From JAHEJA01 sp965656445 (GTDB lineage: Bacteria; Pseudomonadota; Alphaproteobacteria; Rhodobacterales; Rhodobacteraceae), in assembly GCA_965656445.1 (NCBI GenBank), contig CBFHKO010000003.1, positions 169,060-233,059 of the forward strand: a stretch of DNA of 64,000 nucleotides, written 5' to 3'. The notes under the pieces were generated by a model that was given only the letters and a program-made list of their open reading frames with translations, made no database searches and was not told where the DNA came from. Position 1 is the stretch's first letter, and every line of letters begins with the position of its first letter. This document shows, one piece after another, positions 1 to 7,752 of this stretch. The position numbers and the translations under genes are program-made.

Positions 1-774
1 TTCAAAGCTGGATGGTTTAGTCGAGGCCAGTTCAATCAAGGCATCATCTTTAAACACACGTGAACGCGGTACATTGCGCTCTTGAGCATAAGCCTCACGG
101 AATTGCGCCAGCTCTTTAACAATCGCCAAAAACCGCGCTGAATTTGAGCGCGTTTTCACACGTTTCCAAGCATCCTCAGGTTTGAGAACATAGGTTTCAG
201 GCGCCATCAAAACGGCCAATTCTTCTTTGACCCAACGCGCACGCCCTGTGCGTTCTAATTTCTCAGCCAAAAATTCATATATCTGGCGCAAGTGCGTCAC
301 ATCCGCGAGGGCATATTTCTGTTGCGCCTCGGTCAAAGGACGACGTGACCAATCGGTAAACCGAGAGGATTTATCAACGCTATCTTTGGCTATTTTGCGC
401 ACCAAGGTTTCATAACCAACCTGCTCGCCAAAACCACAAACCATTGCCGCAACTTGGGTATCAAACAATGGTGTTGGAATAACCCCCGCATCGACAAAAA
501 AGATTTCTAAATCCTGACGCGCAGCATGGAACACTTTGACCACAGCTTCATTGCGGAACAGCTCATAGAGCGGCTCTAATGACATACCCTCTACCAGAGG
601 ATCAACCAACGCGGCATTCTCTTGGCTCGTGCCTGGCATCGCGATTTGGAGCAAACAGAGTTTGGAATAATAGGTGCGTTCCCGCAAGAATTCCGTATCG
701 ACCGTTACATAGTCACAATGAGAGGCCTTTTCACAAAAGGCGGCGAGGTCTTCGGTCGTTGTAATTATCTGCAT
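1..774 (-). CDS. rnd: Ribonuclease D, 3' part missing (runs off the window)
   Basis: This is a 3'-5' exoribonuclease of the DEDD family that trims tRNA and other structured RNA 3' ends. Read from an ATG at 774 on the minus strand, 258 codons are visible without a stop. The exonuclease motifs can be seen in order: V-D-T-E-F-L-R-E near residue 21 (first D and E), H-A-A-R-Q-D-L-E in the middle (second D), and Y-A-L-A-D-V-T-H-L with its D for the third motif. An HRDC-type helical region should follow but lies beyond the window edge. It is transcribed away from purN. Confidence is high for the family; the true C-terminus is not visible. Confidence 0.9.
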   Translation of the reverse strand, partial: MQIITTTEDLAAFCEKASHCDYVTVDTEFLRERTYYSKLCLLQIAMPGTSQENAALVDPLVEGMSLEPLYELFRNEAVVKVFHAARQDLEIFFVDAGVIPTPLFDTQVAAMVCGFGEQVGYETLVRKIAKDSVDKSSRFTDWSRRPLTEAQQKYALADVTHLRQIYEFLAEKLERTGRARWVKEELAVLMAPETYVLKPEDAWKRVKTRSNSARFLAIVKELAQFREAYAQERNVPRSRVFKDDALIELASTKPSSFE

Positions 775-849
775 TCAGGGTTCTTTTTCGTTAGTATGCT
801 TCCCTTGTGACATTCATAGGTGATTTTTTCGTCAATGAAAACACATTGG

Positions 850-1446
850 TTAGGAAGTTAAGAATATTGGGTCTTTTTGATTAAGGCAAAAGGCGCGCAA
901 AACAGCCGGATAAAGCTTGTGTTCTTGGATCAAGACCCGCTCCGCGAGGGTTTGCGCCGTGTCATCTGGCAAGATTGGCACCTCGGCTTGCCCCAAGATT
1001 GGGCCATCGTCTAGCTTGGGCGTGACTTCATGAACGGTGCATCCCGCGATATCATCCCCCGCATCTAACGCGCGTTGATGAGTGTGCAAGCCTTTGTATT
1101 TGGGTAACAAAGAAGGATGAATGTTCAACATACGCCCAGCCCATGGCGTGATAAAGCGATCCGTTAGAACACGCATAAACCCCGCAAGGCAAATCACATC
1201 CAGCTCATAAGGCGCGAGTGTTTTCAAAAGCTGATCTTCAAATGCGGCGCGATCCGCGCCATAAGGTCTGTGATCAACAGCTTCGCAGGACACACCGAGA
1301 GCGGCGGCTTTGGCAAGGCCACCAGCATCTGCGGAATTGGCCAAGACGACAACCGGTTTCGCCGGATGGTCCGCGCTCATGCTTTCCACGAGGCGCACCA
1401 TATTTGATCCACCTCCTGAAATCAGAATGCCAACGCGTTTGCTCAC
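850..1446 (-). CDS. purN: Phosphoribosylglycinamide formyltransferase (GART)
   Basis: This enzyme transfers a formyl group from 10-formyl-THF to GAR, the third step of de novo purine synthesis. The 198-residue protein has the usual length. The N-terminal I-S-G-G-G-S-N substrate loop is present, as is the signature block N-I-H-P-S-L-L-P with the catalytic N and H, followed by G-C-T-V-H and a D-G-P-I motif. The start codon is GTG at 1446, overlapping the purM stop in a GTGA junction, which implies translational coupling. It forms a two-gene purMN operon with the upstream gene. Confidence 0.96.
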   Translation of the reverse strand: MSKRVGILISGGGSNMVRLVESMSADHPAKPVVVLANSADAGGLAKAAALGVSCEAVDHRPYGADRAAFEDQLLKTLAPYELDVICLAGFMRVLTDRFITPWAGRMLNIHPSLLPKYKGLHTHQRALDAGDDIAGCTVHEVTPKLDDGPILGQAEVPILPDDTAQTLAERVLIQEHKLYPAVLRAFCLNQKDPIFLTS

Positions 1447-2489
1447 GCAAGCGATCCTTTGTATTCAACACGTGCCGTATCCGTGACCGTTCCGATCTCG
1501 TAAACGGTCTCACCTGCACCTTCGAGTGCAGCGGCAACGCCTTGGGCTTGATCGGCATCCACGATCACAACCATTCCCAAACCACAGTTAAAAGTTTTCA
1601 ACATTTCAGCGGCGCTGATGCTGCCCTGCGCCTGTAGCCAGCCAAACACAGCAGGAAGCTCCCAAGCGTCCAAATTGATCTCAATCCCCTGCCCTTCATT
1701 CAAAGCACGCGGGATATTCTCGCTCAAGCCACCGCCTGTAATATGGGTGAACCCATGCACGCCACCCGCTTTTATCGCGCTCATGCATTGTTTGACATAA
1801 AGCCGTGTTGGCGCAAGCAAAGCTTGACCCAATGTGCCCTCAGAAAACGGCGATTGATCGGCCCATGACAAGCCAGAGTGCTCAACCAATTTACGCACAA
1901 GGGAATAGCCATTGGAATGCACACCACTTGAGGGCAGCGCCAAGAGCACATCCCCAACGCTCACATTCTCAGGCAAGCTTTGACCGCGCTCCATTGCGCC
2001 CACGGCAAAACCTGCAAGGTCGAAATCACCGTCGTGATACATGCCTGGCATCTCAGCAGTTTCGCCGCCGACCAAGGCACATCCAGATTGCACACAGCCC
2101 TCAGCGATACCTTCAACAATCACAGCGGCCGCATCGACATCTAATTTGCCCGTTGCAAAGTAATCCAAAAACAACAAAGGCTCAGCGCCCTGACAAATCA
2201 AATCGTTCACACACATGGCCACCAAATCGATGCCGATTGTGCTAAATTCACCGGTATCAATTGCGATGCGCAGCTTGGTGCCAACACCATCTGTTGCAGA
2301 GACCAAAATCGGATCTTCATAGCCTGCAGCCTTGAGGTCAAACAAGCCACCAAAGCCCCCTAGTCCCGACATCACACCCGCACGATTGGTTCGTTTCGCA
2401 GCCGGTTTAATGCGTTCTACAAGCGCGTTGCCTGCATCGATATCTACACCTGCCGCAGCATAGGTTAACCCATTCGTGTCAGTCGTCAT
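1443..2489 (-). CDS. purM: Phosphoribosylformylglycinamidine cyclo-ligase (AIR synthetase)
   Basis: PurM closes FGAM to AIR using ATP in de novo purine synthesis. The reading frame stays open upstream to 2540, but the ATG at 2489 is preferred. It is preceded by AAAGGA at good spacing and gives the family-typical N-terminus M-T-T-D-T-N-G-L-T-Y with the conserved Y-A-A-A-G-V-D. The resulting 348 residues match the family. Visible motifs include the G-L-G-G-F-G-G loop and G-G-E-T-A-E-M-P-G-M-Y. It is cotranscribed with purN. Confidence 0.96.
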   Translation of the reverse strand: MTTDTNGLTYAAAGVDIDAGNALVERIKPAAKRTNRAGVMSGLGGFGGLFDLKAAGYEDPILVSATDGVGTKLRIAIDTGEFSTIGIDLVAMCVNDLICQGAEPLLFLDYFATGKLDVDAAAVIVEGIAEGCVQSGCALVGGETAEMPGMYHDGDFDLAGFAVGAMERGQSLPENVSVGDVLLALPSSGVHSNGYSLVRKLVEHSGLSWADQSPFSEGTLGQALLAPTRLYVKQCMSAIKAGGVHGFTHITGGGLSENIPRALNEGQGIEINLDAWELPAVFGWLQAQGSISAAEMLKTFNCGLGMVVIVDADQAQGVAAALEGAGETVYEIGTVTDTARVEYKGSLA

Positions 2490-2593
2490 CTGTCGTTCCT
2501 TTGTTCGTTGGCGTCGCCTTAACGGATTGTGCAATAACATTCAATCTCAGACTTGACCTCGCCGTTACATATGCTAGCAGTACGAGCAAGGTA

Positions 2594-2669
2594 GGGCCTG
2601 TAGCTCAATGGTTAGAGCAGAGTGCTCATAACGCTTTGGTTGGGGGTTCAAGTCCCTCCAGGCCTACCA
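2594..2669 (+). tRNA. tRNA with CAT anticodon, probably tRNA-Ile2 (lysidine type)
   Basis: A full cloverleaf folds: acceptor GGGCCTG pairs with CAGGCCT (one G-T pair), then a D arm GCTC/GAGC, an anticodon loop CTCATAA and a T arm with TTCAAGT, and CCA is encoded. The anticodon is CAT. It lacks the GGG/CCC anticodon stem and unpaired 1-72 of initiator tRNA. The acceptor and D arm resemble the alphaproteobacterial Ile2 tRNA, whose C34 is changed to lysidine by TilS. Many pipelines would label it tRNA-Met. The gene is certain; the amino-acid identity is inferred. Confidence 0.93.
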
Positions 2670-2675
2670 ATTTCC

Positions 2676-3980
2676 TCAAACGCGAATAGTCAATTCGACC
2701 AAGAGCCCACCAAGCCGTTCGCTATGATCCAATCGGATTGATCCCCCATGTGCCCGCGCAATATCCGCCGCAATCGAGAGGCCCAATCCGACGCCGCTCC
2801 CTTTGTTTTGGTTGCGCGAGGGATCCAGCCGCACAAATGGTTTCAAGGCCTCTTCGCGCTTTTTCTTGGGAATACCGGGGCCATTATCCTCAACCCAAAT
2901 AGTGAGGCTTTTGTCGGTCAACTTGGCTGATATTTCTGAAAACTCTGCGTAGCGTGTCGCATTGTTAATCAGATTGTCTAAAGCACGCCGCAGCGCCGTT
3001 GTTTTGAGGTAAACGGGGTGAGATTGCGCAAGGGGGGCATAGGTTACCTTATGCCCACCACGACGCGCATCCTCGATCACAGTGGATAAAAATGCATTCA
3101 CATCGATGCGCTCACTGGTGCCCCCGTCTTGCGTTTGATCCCGTGCAAAGCTGAGGAATTCATCAAGCAGGCGACGCATATCTTCGACATCACGCTCAAG
3201 CGGTTCTCGATCTTCAGGCTCAAGAAACGACAAACCCAGTTTGAGACGGGTCAAAGGTGTGCGCAGATCATGCGAGACCCCTGATAAAATCATTGTGCGC
3301 TGTTCCAAATGTCGCTCAATTCGCGCGCGCATATCCAAAAAGGCCAAACCAGCAGAGCGCACTTCAATCGCGCCCGTAGGTCGAAATGGAATGCTATGCC
3401 CACGCCCAAAGGCATCGGCGGCGCGGGCAAGACGTTTGATGGGGCGCAACTGGTTGCGCAGATAGATAAAGGCAATGATCGTGAACAAGGCACCAAAGAC
3501 CAACATATTCACAATCAATTGATGCGGATTAGAGGCGGAGACTTTGTTTCGGCGAAAGGTCAAAATATAATCCTGATCTTGGATGCTCATATAGATCCGC
3601 ACCCATCGATCATCGGGCAGGTCAATCGCCTCGACCCCGTTTACAGCGCCCAAAAGACGGCGCACAATAATCCCGGAGAAATCATAAAACCGATGACGTT
3701 CCTCAAATTCCACGATGTCGGGATCAACAGGCTCAATCGCGATTTTCAGCACATTACCAAGGCGTTGCGCGTCGTCTTTCCCCTCCGCATCAATGGTATT
3801 GGCAAGCAGCCGCACTTCATTCACCAAAGATGACGTCATTTGATGCGTGACATCTTCAAAATGACGTTGGACAAAAACAATCGACACGATCAATTGCAAG
3901 AAAACAATCGGCAGAACCAAGATAAGTGCCGCACGGCCATAGAGGCTTTTGGGAAGATATGATTTGATCCATTGAAACAT
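2676..3980 (-). CDS. EnvZ-like sensor histidine kinase
   Basis: This is a membrane-bound two-component sensor kinase of 434 residues. A first transmembrane helix spans about residues 16-37, followed by a periplasmic loop of about 115 residues. The second helix at about 153-173 leads into a HAMP linker. The HisKA H-box S-H-D-L-R-T-P-L has its phospho-acceptor His at about residue 237. The ATPase part shows an N-box (D-N-L-I-N-N-A near 335), a G1 box D-N-G-P-G-I and a G2 box G-V-G-L-G-L-S. Overall it matches the EnvZ group. No ompR-like regulator lies next to it in this window, so the partner must be elsewhere. It is divergent from the hydrolase gene at 4023. Confidence 0.85.
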   Translation of the reverse strand: MFQWIKSYLPKSLYGRAALILVLPIVFLQLIVSIVFVQRHFEDVTHQMTSSLVNEVRLLANTIDAEGKDDAQRLGNVLKIAIEPVDPDIVEFEERHRFYDFSGIIVRRLLGAVNGVEAIDLPDDRWVRIYMSIQDQDYILTFRRNKVSASNPHQLIVNMLVFGALFTIIAFIYLRNQLRPIKRLARAADAFGRGHSIPFRPTGAIEVRSAGLAFLDMRARIERHLEQRTMILSGVSHDLRTPLTRLKLGLSFLEPEDREPLERDVEDMRRLLDEFLSFARDQTQDGGTSERIDVNAFLSTVIEDARRGGHKVTYAPLAQSHPVYLKTTALRRALDNLINNATRYAEFSEISAKLTDKSLTIWVEDNGPGIPKKKREEALKPFVRLDPSRNQNKGSGVGLGLSIAADIARAHGGSIRLDHSERLGGLLVELTIRV

Positions 3981-4022
3981 AGCTCTTAGATGTAAAGCCT
4001 AAGCCGCCAAAGGGGAATAGAA

Positions 4023-4946
4023 ATGTCATCAGAGCTGGATCAATTTAATCCCCCCGTTGGGGCGTGCATCGAGCTTGCTCAAAATGTACGGCGGATCATA
4101 GCCCCTAACCCATCCCCTATGACCTATCGCGGCACGAACACATATCTGATTGGCACCCGAGACATCGCTGTAATCGACCCGGGGCCAGAGGATAACGCAC
4201 ATTTGACCGCAATCCTTGACGCCGTTCCAGAGGGCGGGACCCTCACTCATATCATCGTGACCCATTCTCATAGCGACCATTCCCCTTTGGCCAAACGATT
4301 GTCTCAGGCGACAGGCGCGCCGATTTACGCCTTTGGCCCCTCTGATGCAGGGCGCAGCGCCGTAATGACCGACTTGATTGCGCAAGGCTATGCAGGCGGC
4401 GGCGAAGGAATTGATACCTCCTTTGTCCCAGTTATCTGTGTGACAGATGGGGATCGCATCACGATTGATGGACTGGAGCTCGAGGTGCTCCATACACCGG
4501 GGCATATGGGCAATCATATTTGCTTGGCCATGGGAACCGCGCTCTTTAGCGGAGACCATGTGATGGGCTGGGCCAGCTCAATGGTGTCGCCGCCTGATGG
4601 GGATCTCACCGATTTTATGGCCTCTTGTCATAAACTTAGCCGCAGGCAATGGTCCGTGTTTTATCCAGGGCATGGAGATATCATTCAAACCCCAAACGAC
4701 CGCCTCGATTGGCTTGTATCGCATCGCAAATCGCGGGAGGCTGATATTTTGACCTGCCTGCAGCAAGGAGCCAAGACACCAAGAGGTCTCGCCGAAGCCA
4801 TTTACAAAGAGACCCCTCCGGCCCTCCTTGGGGCTGCGACGCGAAACGTCTTTGCGCACTTGGTTGATCTTTCGCAACGCGGGTTGGTCCAAACGCTTGG
4901 CACCCTCTCAGCTGAGGCGAAATTTACCCTTAAAATCAAAGAGTAA
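4023..4946 (+). CDS. MBL-fold metallo-hydrolase (LACTB2-like)
   Basis: This 307-residue cytosolic metallo-beta-lactamase-fold hydrolase carries the zinc motif T-H-S-H-S-D-H around residue 81. A second metal-site histidine lies in H-T-P-G-H-M-G-N-H, the bridging D is in F-S-G-D-H, and a late H is in Y-P-G-H-G-D. The C-terminal 80 residues look like the winged-helix tail found in LACTB2-type proteins, some of which are endoribonucleases. The substrate cannot be told from sequence. The gene starts 42 bp from the start of the divergent kinase gene. Confidence 0.85.
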   Translation: MSSELDQFNPPVGACIELAQNVRRIIAPNPSPMTYRGTNTYLIGTRDIAVIDPGPEDNAHLTAILDAVPEGGTLTHIIVTHSHSDHSPLAKRLSQATGAPIYAFGPSDAGRSAVMTDLIAQGYAGGGEGIDTSFVPVICVTDGDRITIDGLELEVLHTPGHMGNHICLAMGTALFSGDHVMGWASSMVSPPDGDLTDFMASCHKLSRRQWSVFYPGHGDIIQTPNDRLDWLVSHRKSREADILTCLQQGAKTPRGLAEAIYKETPPALLGAATRNVFAHLVDLSQRGLVQTLGTLSAEAKFTLKIKE

Positions 4947-5019
4947 AACTTTTTTGCAAAAAATCGGAAAAAGCCTCTGGACGTCCATGAAACCTATTGC
5001 TATATCCCCCAACACAAGT

Positions 5020-5094
5020 TCCGGCGTAGCTCAGCGGTAGAGCAGTTGACTGTTAATCAATTGGTCGTAGGTTCGATCCCTACCGCCGGAGCCA
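5020..5094 (+). tRNA. tRNA-Asn (GTT)
   Basis: This 75-nt cloverleaf has acceptor TCCGGCG paired with CGCCGGA and discriminator G. The D arm is GCTC/GAGC, the anticodon loop CTGTTAA (anticodon GTT) and the T arm GTAGG/CCTAC with TTCGATC; CCA is encoded. Its 3' end lies about 140 bp from the broken-off end of the AT-rich F5/8-type gene, which suggests this tRNA borders a region of gene gain and loss. Confidence 0.97.
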
Positions 5095-5235
5095 AATTTC
5101 CCACAGATTGAAAATTTGGTTAAACACTTGAAAAAGTGTGAGCCGTTCACGCGAATACATGCCACATTTGAGTGGATGAACCCATATAATCCAGCGCTTC
5201 CGCCAGAACACCGATGGACGTGTCCGTTTACCTTA

Positions 5236-6258
5236 TTACAACAAATCAATGTCATCCTGTGTGACGGTATAAGTCGCTGTAAATTCAACAGTATCGCCGG
5301 GGCCGATTGACGCCATCTTACCATTAGTGATCGTCGTATCCAAATCCGTTTGAGGATCCACATTTTCGACAATTCTGCTAAATGTTGGTACAGGCGCCGT
5401 CCCTTTTCCACGATGGTCATCAGATAATTCTATGTCATTGAAAATAGCCCGACTATTATTTTTGACAGTATATACATAAGTGATTTCTTGGCCCACACTT
5501 ACAGACACATTTTCTTTATTAGAAGTTTTTATTACGGACAATGGCCTTGGCCCTCCGAAAACCTCAACTTCTGCCATGTGAAGCTGTCTATTTGTATACT
5601 TATTAGTAGGAAGTGGATTCCCGACTAGCTGCACACGCACGTAACGGCCCTCTACGTTTGCACTGGACAGATCCAATTCGTAATTAACAAACCCCCTTGT
5701 AACACTAATTTCGGTGATGTCCGCACCTGTGTAGTTATTCGTGCCTAATGTGGTGCTGTTCGTATAAGGAGCCATGTAAGAAGCGGGATTATCAGAACTC
5801 ATATAATAGACATGTCCACCATTCGTATTCATTTGTCTAATAGCGGCCTCAATCCCTGCTCGACTGATAGCTGTGTTTTCCGTTGTGCCATCAGTATTTA
5901 AAAAAGGGTCTTTAGAAATAAAAACATAGAAATTGATTAACCGATTTATTGTATTGCCGGTGCGATTATGAATCTTAATTTTGTTTATCTTATCGACTTG
6001 GGTCAGATCAACTTGCCACCAGTTCCCCAATTTAGCCTTATCACTGTGCTGAATGTGTTCACCGCTTCCCCACACTCCACTTGTAACTCCATCAATTGCG
6101 TTTTTGGCATCACCGCCTGGGTTACTATAAGTTGACCCTTGCGATGCCTTCGAATCTAAAGCCTCTAGCGCAAGGTTTAAATCACTTGATCCTGCGCTGC
6201 TAGCATTTAAAAACGCCACGGATAGAAAAAGAGCCAAAATTTGAAATGTTGAACGCAT
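5236..6258 (-). CDS. Secreted F5/8-type C (fucolectin-like) domain protein with truncated DUF11/DUF7507-type repeat
   Basis: This exported carbohydrate-binding-like protein is visibly more AT-rich than its neighbours. The ATG at 6258 gives a classic signal peptide (M-R-S-T-F, then a hydrophobic run ending in N-A-S-S-A). The frame is also open from an ATG at 6300 and a TTG at 6306. Residues about 30-240 form an F5/8-type C or fucolectin fold: A-S-Q-G-S-T-Y-S, A-I-D-G, W-W-Q-V-D-L, R-Y-V-R-V-Q-L, E-V-E-V-F-G. The last 95 residues match a DUF11/DUF7507 repeat (V-G-Q-E-I-T-Y-V-Y-T-V-K-N), but the protein stops right after T-Y-T-V-T-Q-D-D-I-D-L-L. Family members normally continue there for further residues and often more repeats. 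It may be the remnant of a larger adhesin. Function is inferred only from the domain. Confidence 0.7.
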   Translation of the reverse strand: MRSTFQILALFLSVAFLNASSAGSSDLNLALEALDSKASQGSTYSNPGGDAKNAIDGVTSGVWGSGEHIQHSDKAKLGNWWQVDLTQVDKINKIKIHNRTGNTINRLINFYVFISKDPFLNTDGTTENTAISRAGIEAAIRQMNTNGGHVYYMSSDNPASYMAPYTNSTTLGTNNYTGADITEISVTRGFVNYELDLSSANVEGRYVRVQLVGNPLPTNKYTNRQLHMAEVEVFGGPRPLSVIKTSNKENVSVSVGQEITYVYTVKNNSRAIFNDIELSDDHRGKGTAPVPTFSRIVENVDPQTDLDTTITNGKMASIGPGDTVEFTATYTVTQDDIDLL

Positions 6259-6350
6259 ACCACCAGACCGCAACTGTGTAAGAATGTTTGAGGATGTCAT
6301 ATCCAATGTGTGTCACACTTATACAGGAGGCACATTCTGTCAAGGTGATG

Positions 6351-6491
6351 GCATCTAAGCCTGTCACGAAAATCACGAGGTTTGCAGTTGCGCAACGCAT
6401 TTTGAAAAAATGGTCCACATCCCCCCTTGATTTTTCCGACCAAATCAATCAGGTAATCGCGAATTTTTGGATAAGAGAGGACGAAACATGA
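6351..6491 (+). CDS. Doubtful small ORF coupled to the permease start
   Basis: This 46-residue basic reading frame ends in a TGA that overlaps the ATG of the permease gene (ATGA). The frame is open further upstream to 6288, but that part overlaps the divergent gene. No convincing ribosome binding site precedes the ATG at 6351. It could be a leader-type ORF, the tail of a lost gene or chance. The ATGA overlap is the only support. Confidence 0.25.
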   Translation, partial: ASKPVTKITRFAVAQRILKKWSTSPLDFSDQINQVIANFWIREDET

Positions 6492-7462
6492 GCGGATCAT
6501 TGGAATTACTTGCAAATAATTTACTGGCCCCGACAATCCTGTTCTTTATCCTCGGAGCCTTTGCCGCCTTTGTGCGCAGTGATCTCTCTATCCCGAAAGG
6601 GGCCGCAAAGGTCATGTCGATTTACCTGCTCTTTGCAATTGGGTTTAAAGGCGGCGTTGGGATATCGCAGAGTGGGATATCCTCCGATTTATTCGCCAAT
6701 ATGTTTGCCGGCGTGATCCTAAGCTTTGTCTTGCCCTTTGTTGCCTATTGGTTGATCAAGCTTTTGACCAAATTGGACGACATGAATGCCGCCGCTGTTG
6801 CAGGCCATTATGGGTCCATTTCGATTGTTACCTTTGTCACAGCCGTCAGCATATTAGAGAGCTCAGGCATTGCCGCAGAAAGCTACATGGTTGCGATTGC
6901 CGCCGTGATGGAGGTTCCTGCGATTATGTCTGCGCTTTGGTTGGCCTCGCGCACATCAAGTTCAGCAAATGACAACAAGTCAGAGCTATATCGCGACATC
7001 CTTGCCAATGGGTCCATCGTTTTGCTGGTTGGCTCATTTATCATCGGGGCGATAACGGGCACAGATGGCATGACGGAATTGAACCCCTTCATCGCTGTTC
7101 CATTTACGGGTGTGTTGTGTTTGTTCTTGTTGGACATGGGATTGTCCGCAGGTCGATCCTTGATGAAAAATCGCGGGGACATTTCGACAGGGCTTATTTT
7201 ATTTGGCTGTATTATGCCCATGGTTGGCTCGGTGATTGGGTTGTTGGCCGCTATGATGACAGGCTTGTCTTATGGTGGCACCTTCTTGATGATGGTGCTC
7301 TCTGCCTCGGCAAGTTACATCGCGGTGCCTGCGGCCATGCAGATTGCATTGCCAGATGCGAAGTCGGGAATTTATCTATCCCTCTCGCTTGGGATCACCT
7401 TCCCGTTCAACCTCACGGTTGGCCTACCGCTATATATGTATCTCGCAAGTTTGGTGACGTAA
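6488..7462 (+). CDS. Sodium-dependent bicarbonate transporter family permease (SbtA-like)
   Basis: This 324-residue inner-membrane protein is hydrophobic throughout, with about ten helices. It has the SbtA-family pattern L-A-P-T-I-L-F-F near the N-terminus, F-K-G-G-V near residue 58, and a repeated half with L-F-L-L-D-M-G-L and A-S-A-S-Y-I-A-V-P-A-A in the second half. The start is the ATG at 6488, seven codons inside the longest frame, because AGAGGA lies just upstream. Cyanobacterial relatives import bicarbonate with sodium; in heterotrophs the role is uncertain. A very short membrane peptide gene follows at 7544. Confidence 0.8.
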   Translation: MSGSLELLANNLLAPTILFFILGAFAAFVRSDLSIPKGAAKVMSIYLLFAIGFKGGVGISQSGISSDLFANMFAGVILSFVLPFVAYWLIKLLTKLDDMNAAAVAGHYGSISIVTFVTAVSILESSGIAAESYMVAIAAVMEVPAIMSALWLASRTSSSANDNKSELYRDILANGSIVLLVGSFIIGAITGTDGMTELNPFIAVPFTGVLCLFLLDMGLSAGRSLMKNRGDISTGLILFGCIMPMVGSVIGLLAAMMTGLSYGGTFLMMVLSASASYIAVPAAMQIALPDAKSGIYLSLSLGITFPFNLTVGLPLYMYLASLVT

Positions 7463-7543
7463 GTTAATCTTTCTAAACGGCGCTTGTCGAATGACATAAT
7501 CCCCCTAGATGCTGGGTATCGAGAGCATTTAAAGAGGTAAATC

Positions 7544-7648
7544 ATGTCGAATAATTCAAGCGATCTCAAGGGGCTAGGTCTTGCCTTTCTTATCATTGCC
7601 GGTCTCATGGTCGGTATTCCGTTTTTGTTGATGTTTGCCGTCACCTAA
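7544..7648 (+). CDS. 34-residue single-pass membrane peptide
   Basis: A short but convincing gene: AAAGAGG sits 6 nt before the ATG. The translation has a hydrophilic start (M-S-N-N-S-S-D-L-K) followed by one hydrophobic helix of about 22 residues that ends at the TAA. A terminator-like hairpin starts 6 nt after the stop. It follows the SbtA-like permease by 81 bp on the same strand, so it may be a small accessory subunit. No family is recognised. Confidence 0.6.
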   Translation: MSNNSSDLKGLGLAFLIIAGLMVGIPFLLMFAVT

Positions 7649-7653
7649 ATATT

Positions 7654-7694
7654 AAACTGGACCACGGCTTCTGCGCGTTTGGTCCAGTTTCCTT
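7654..7694 (+). terminator. Rho-independent terminator-like hairpin
   Basis: The perfect arms AAACTGGACC (7654-7663) and GGTCCAGTTT (7681-7690) enclose a 17-nt loop and are followed by CCTTTT. It closes the permease and small-peptide unit before manC. Confidence 0.65.
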
Positions 7695-7752
7695 TTACAA
7701 ATTAAATAAATTTTTACGAAACTGGCGTTGTCTACTGAAAAAGAGGTAGACC

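Noticed and set aside
5031..5420. 129-residue minus-strand ORF covering tRNA-Asn and the end of the F5/8-type gene
   Set aside because: It runs through the tRNA in antisense and is out of frame with the real domain; no family pattern is seen.
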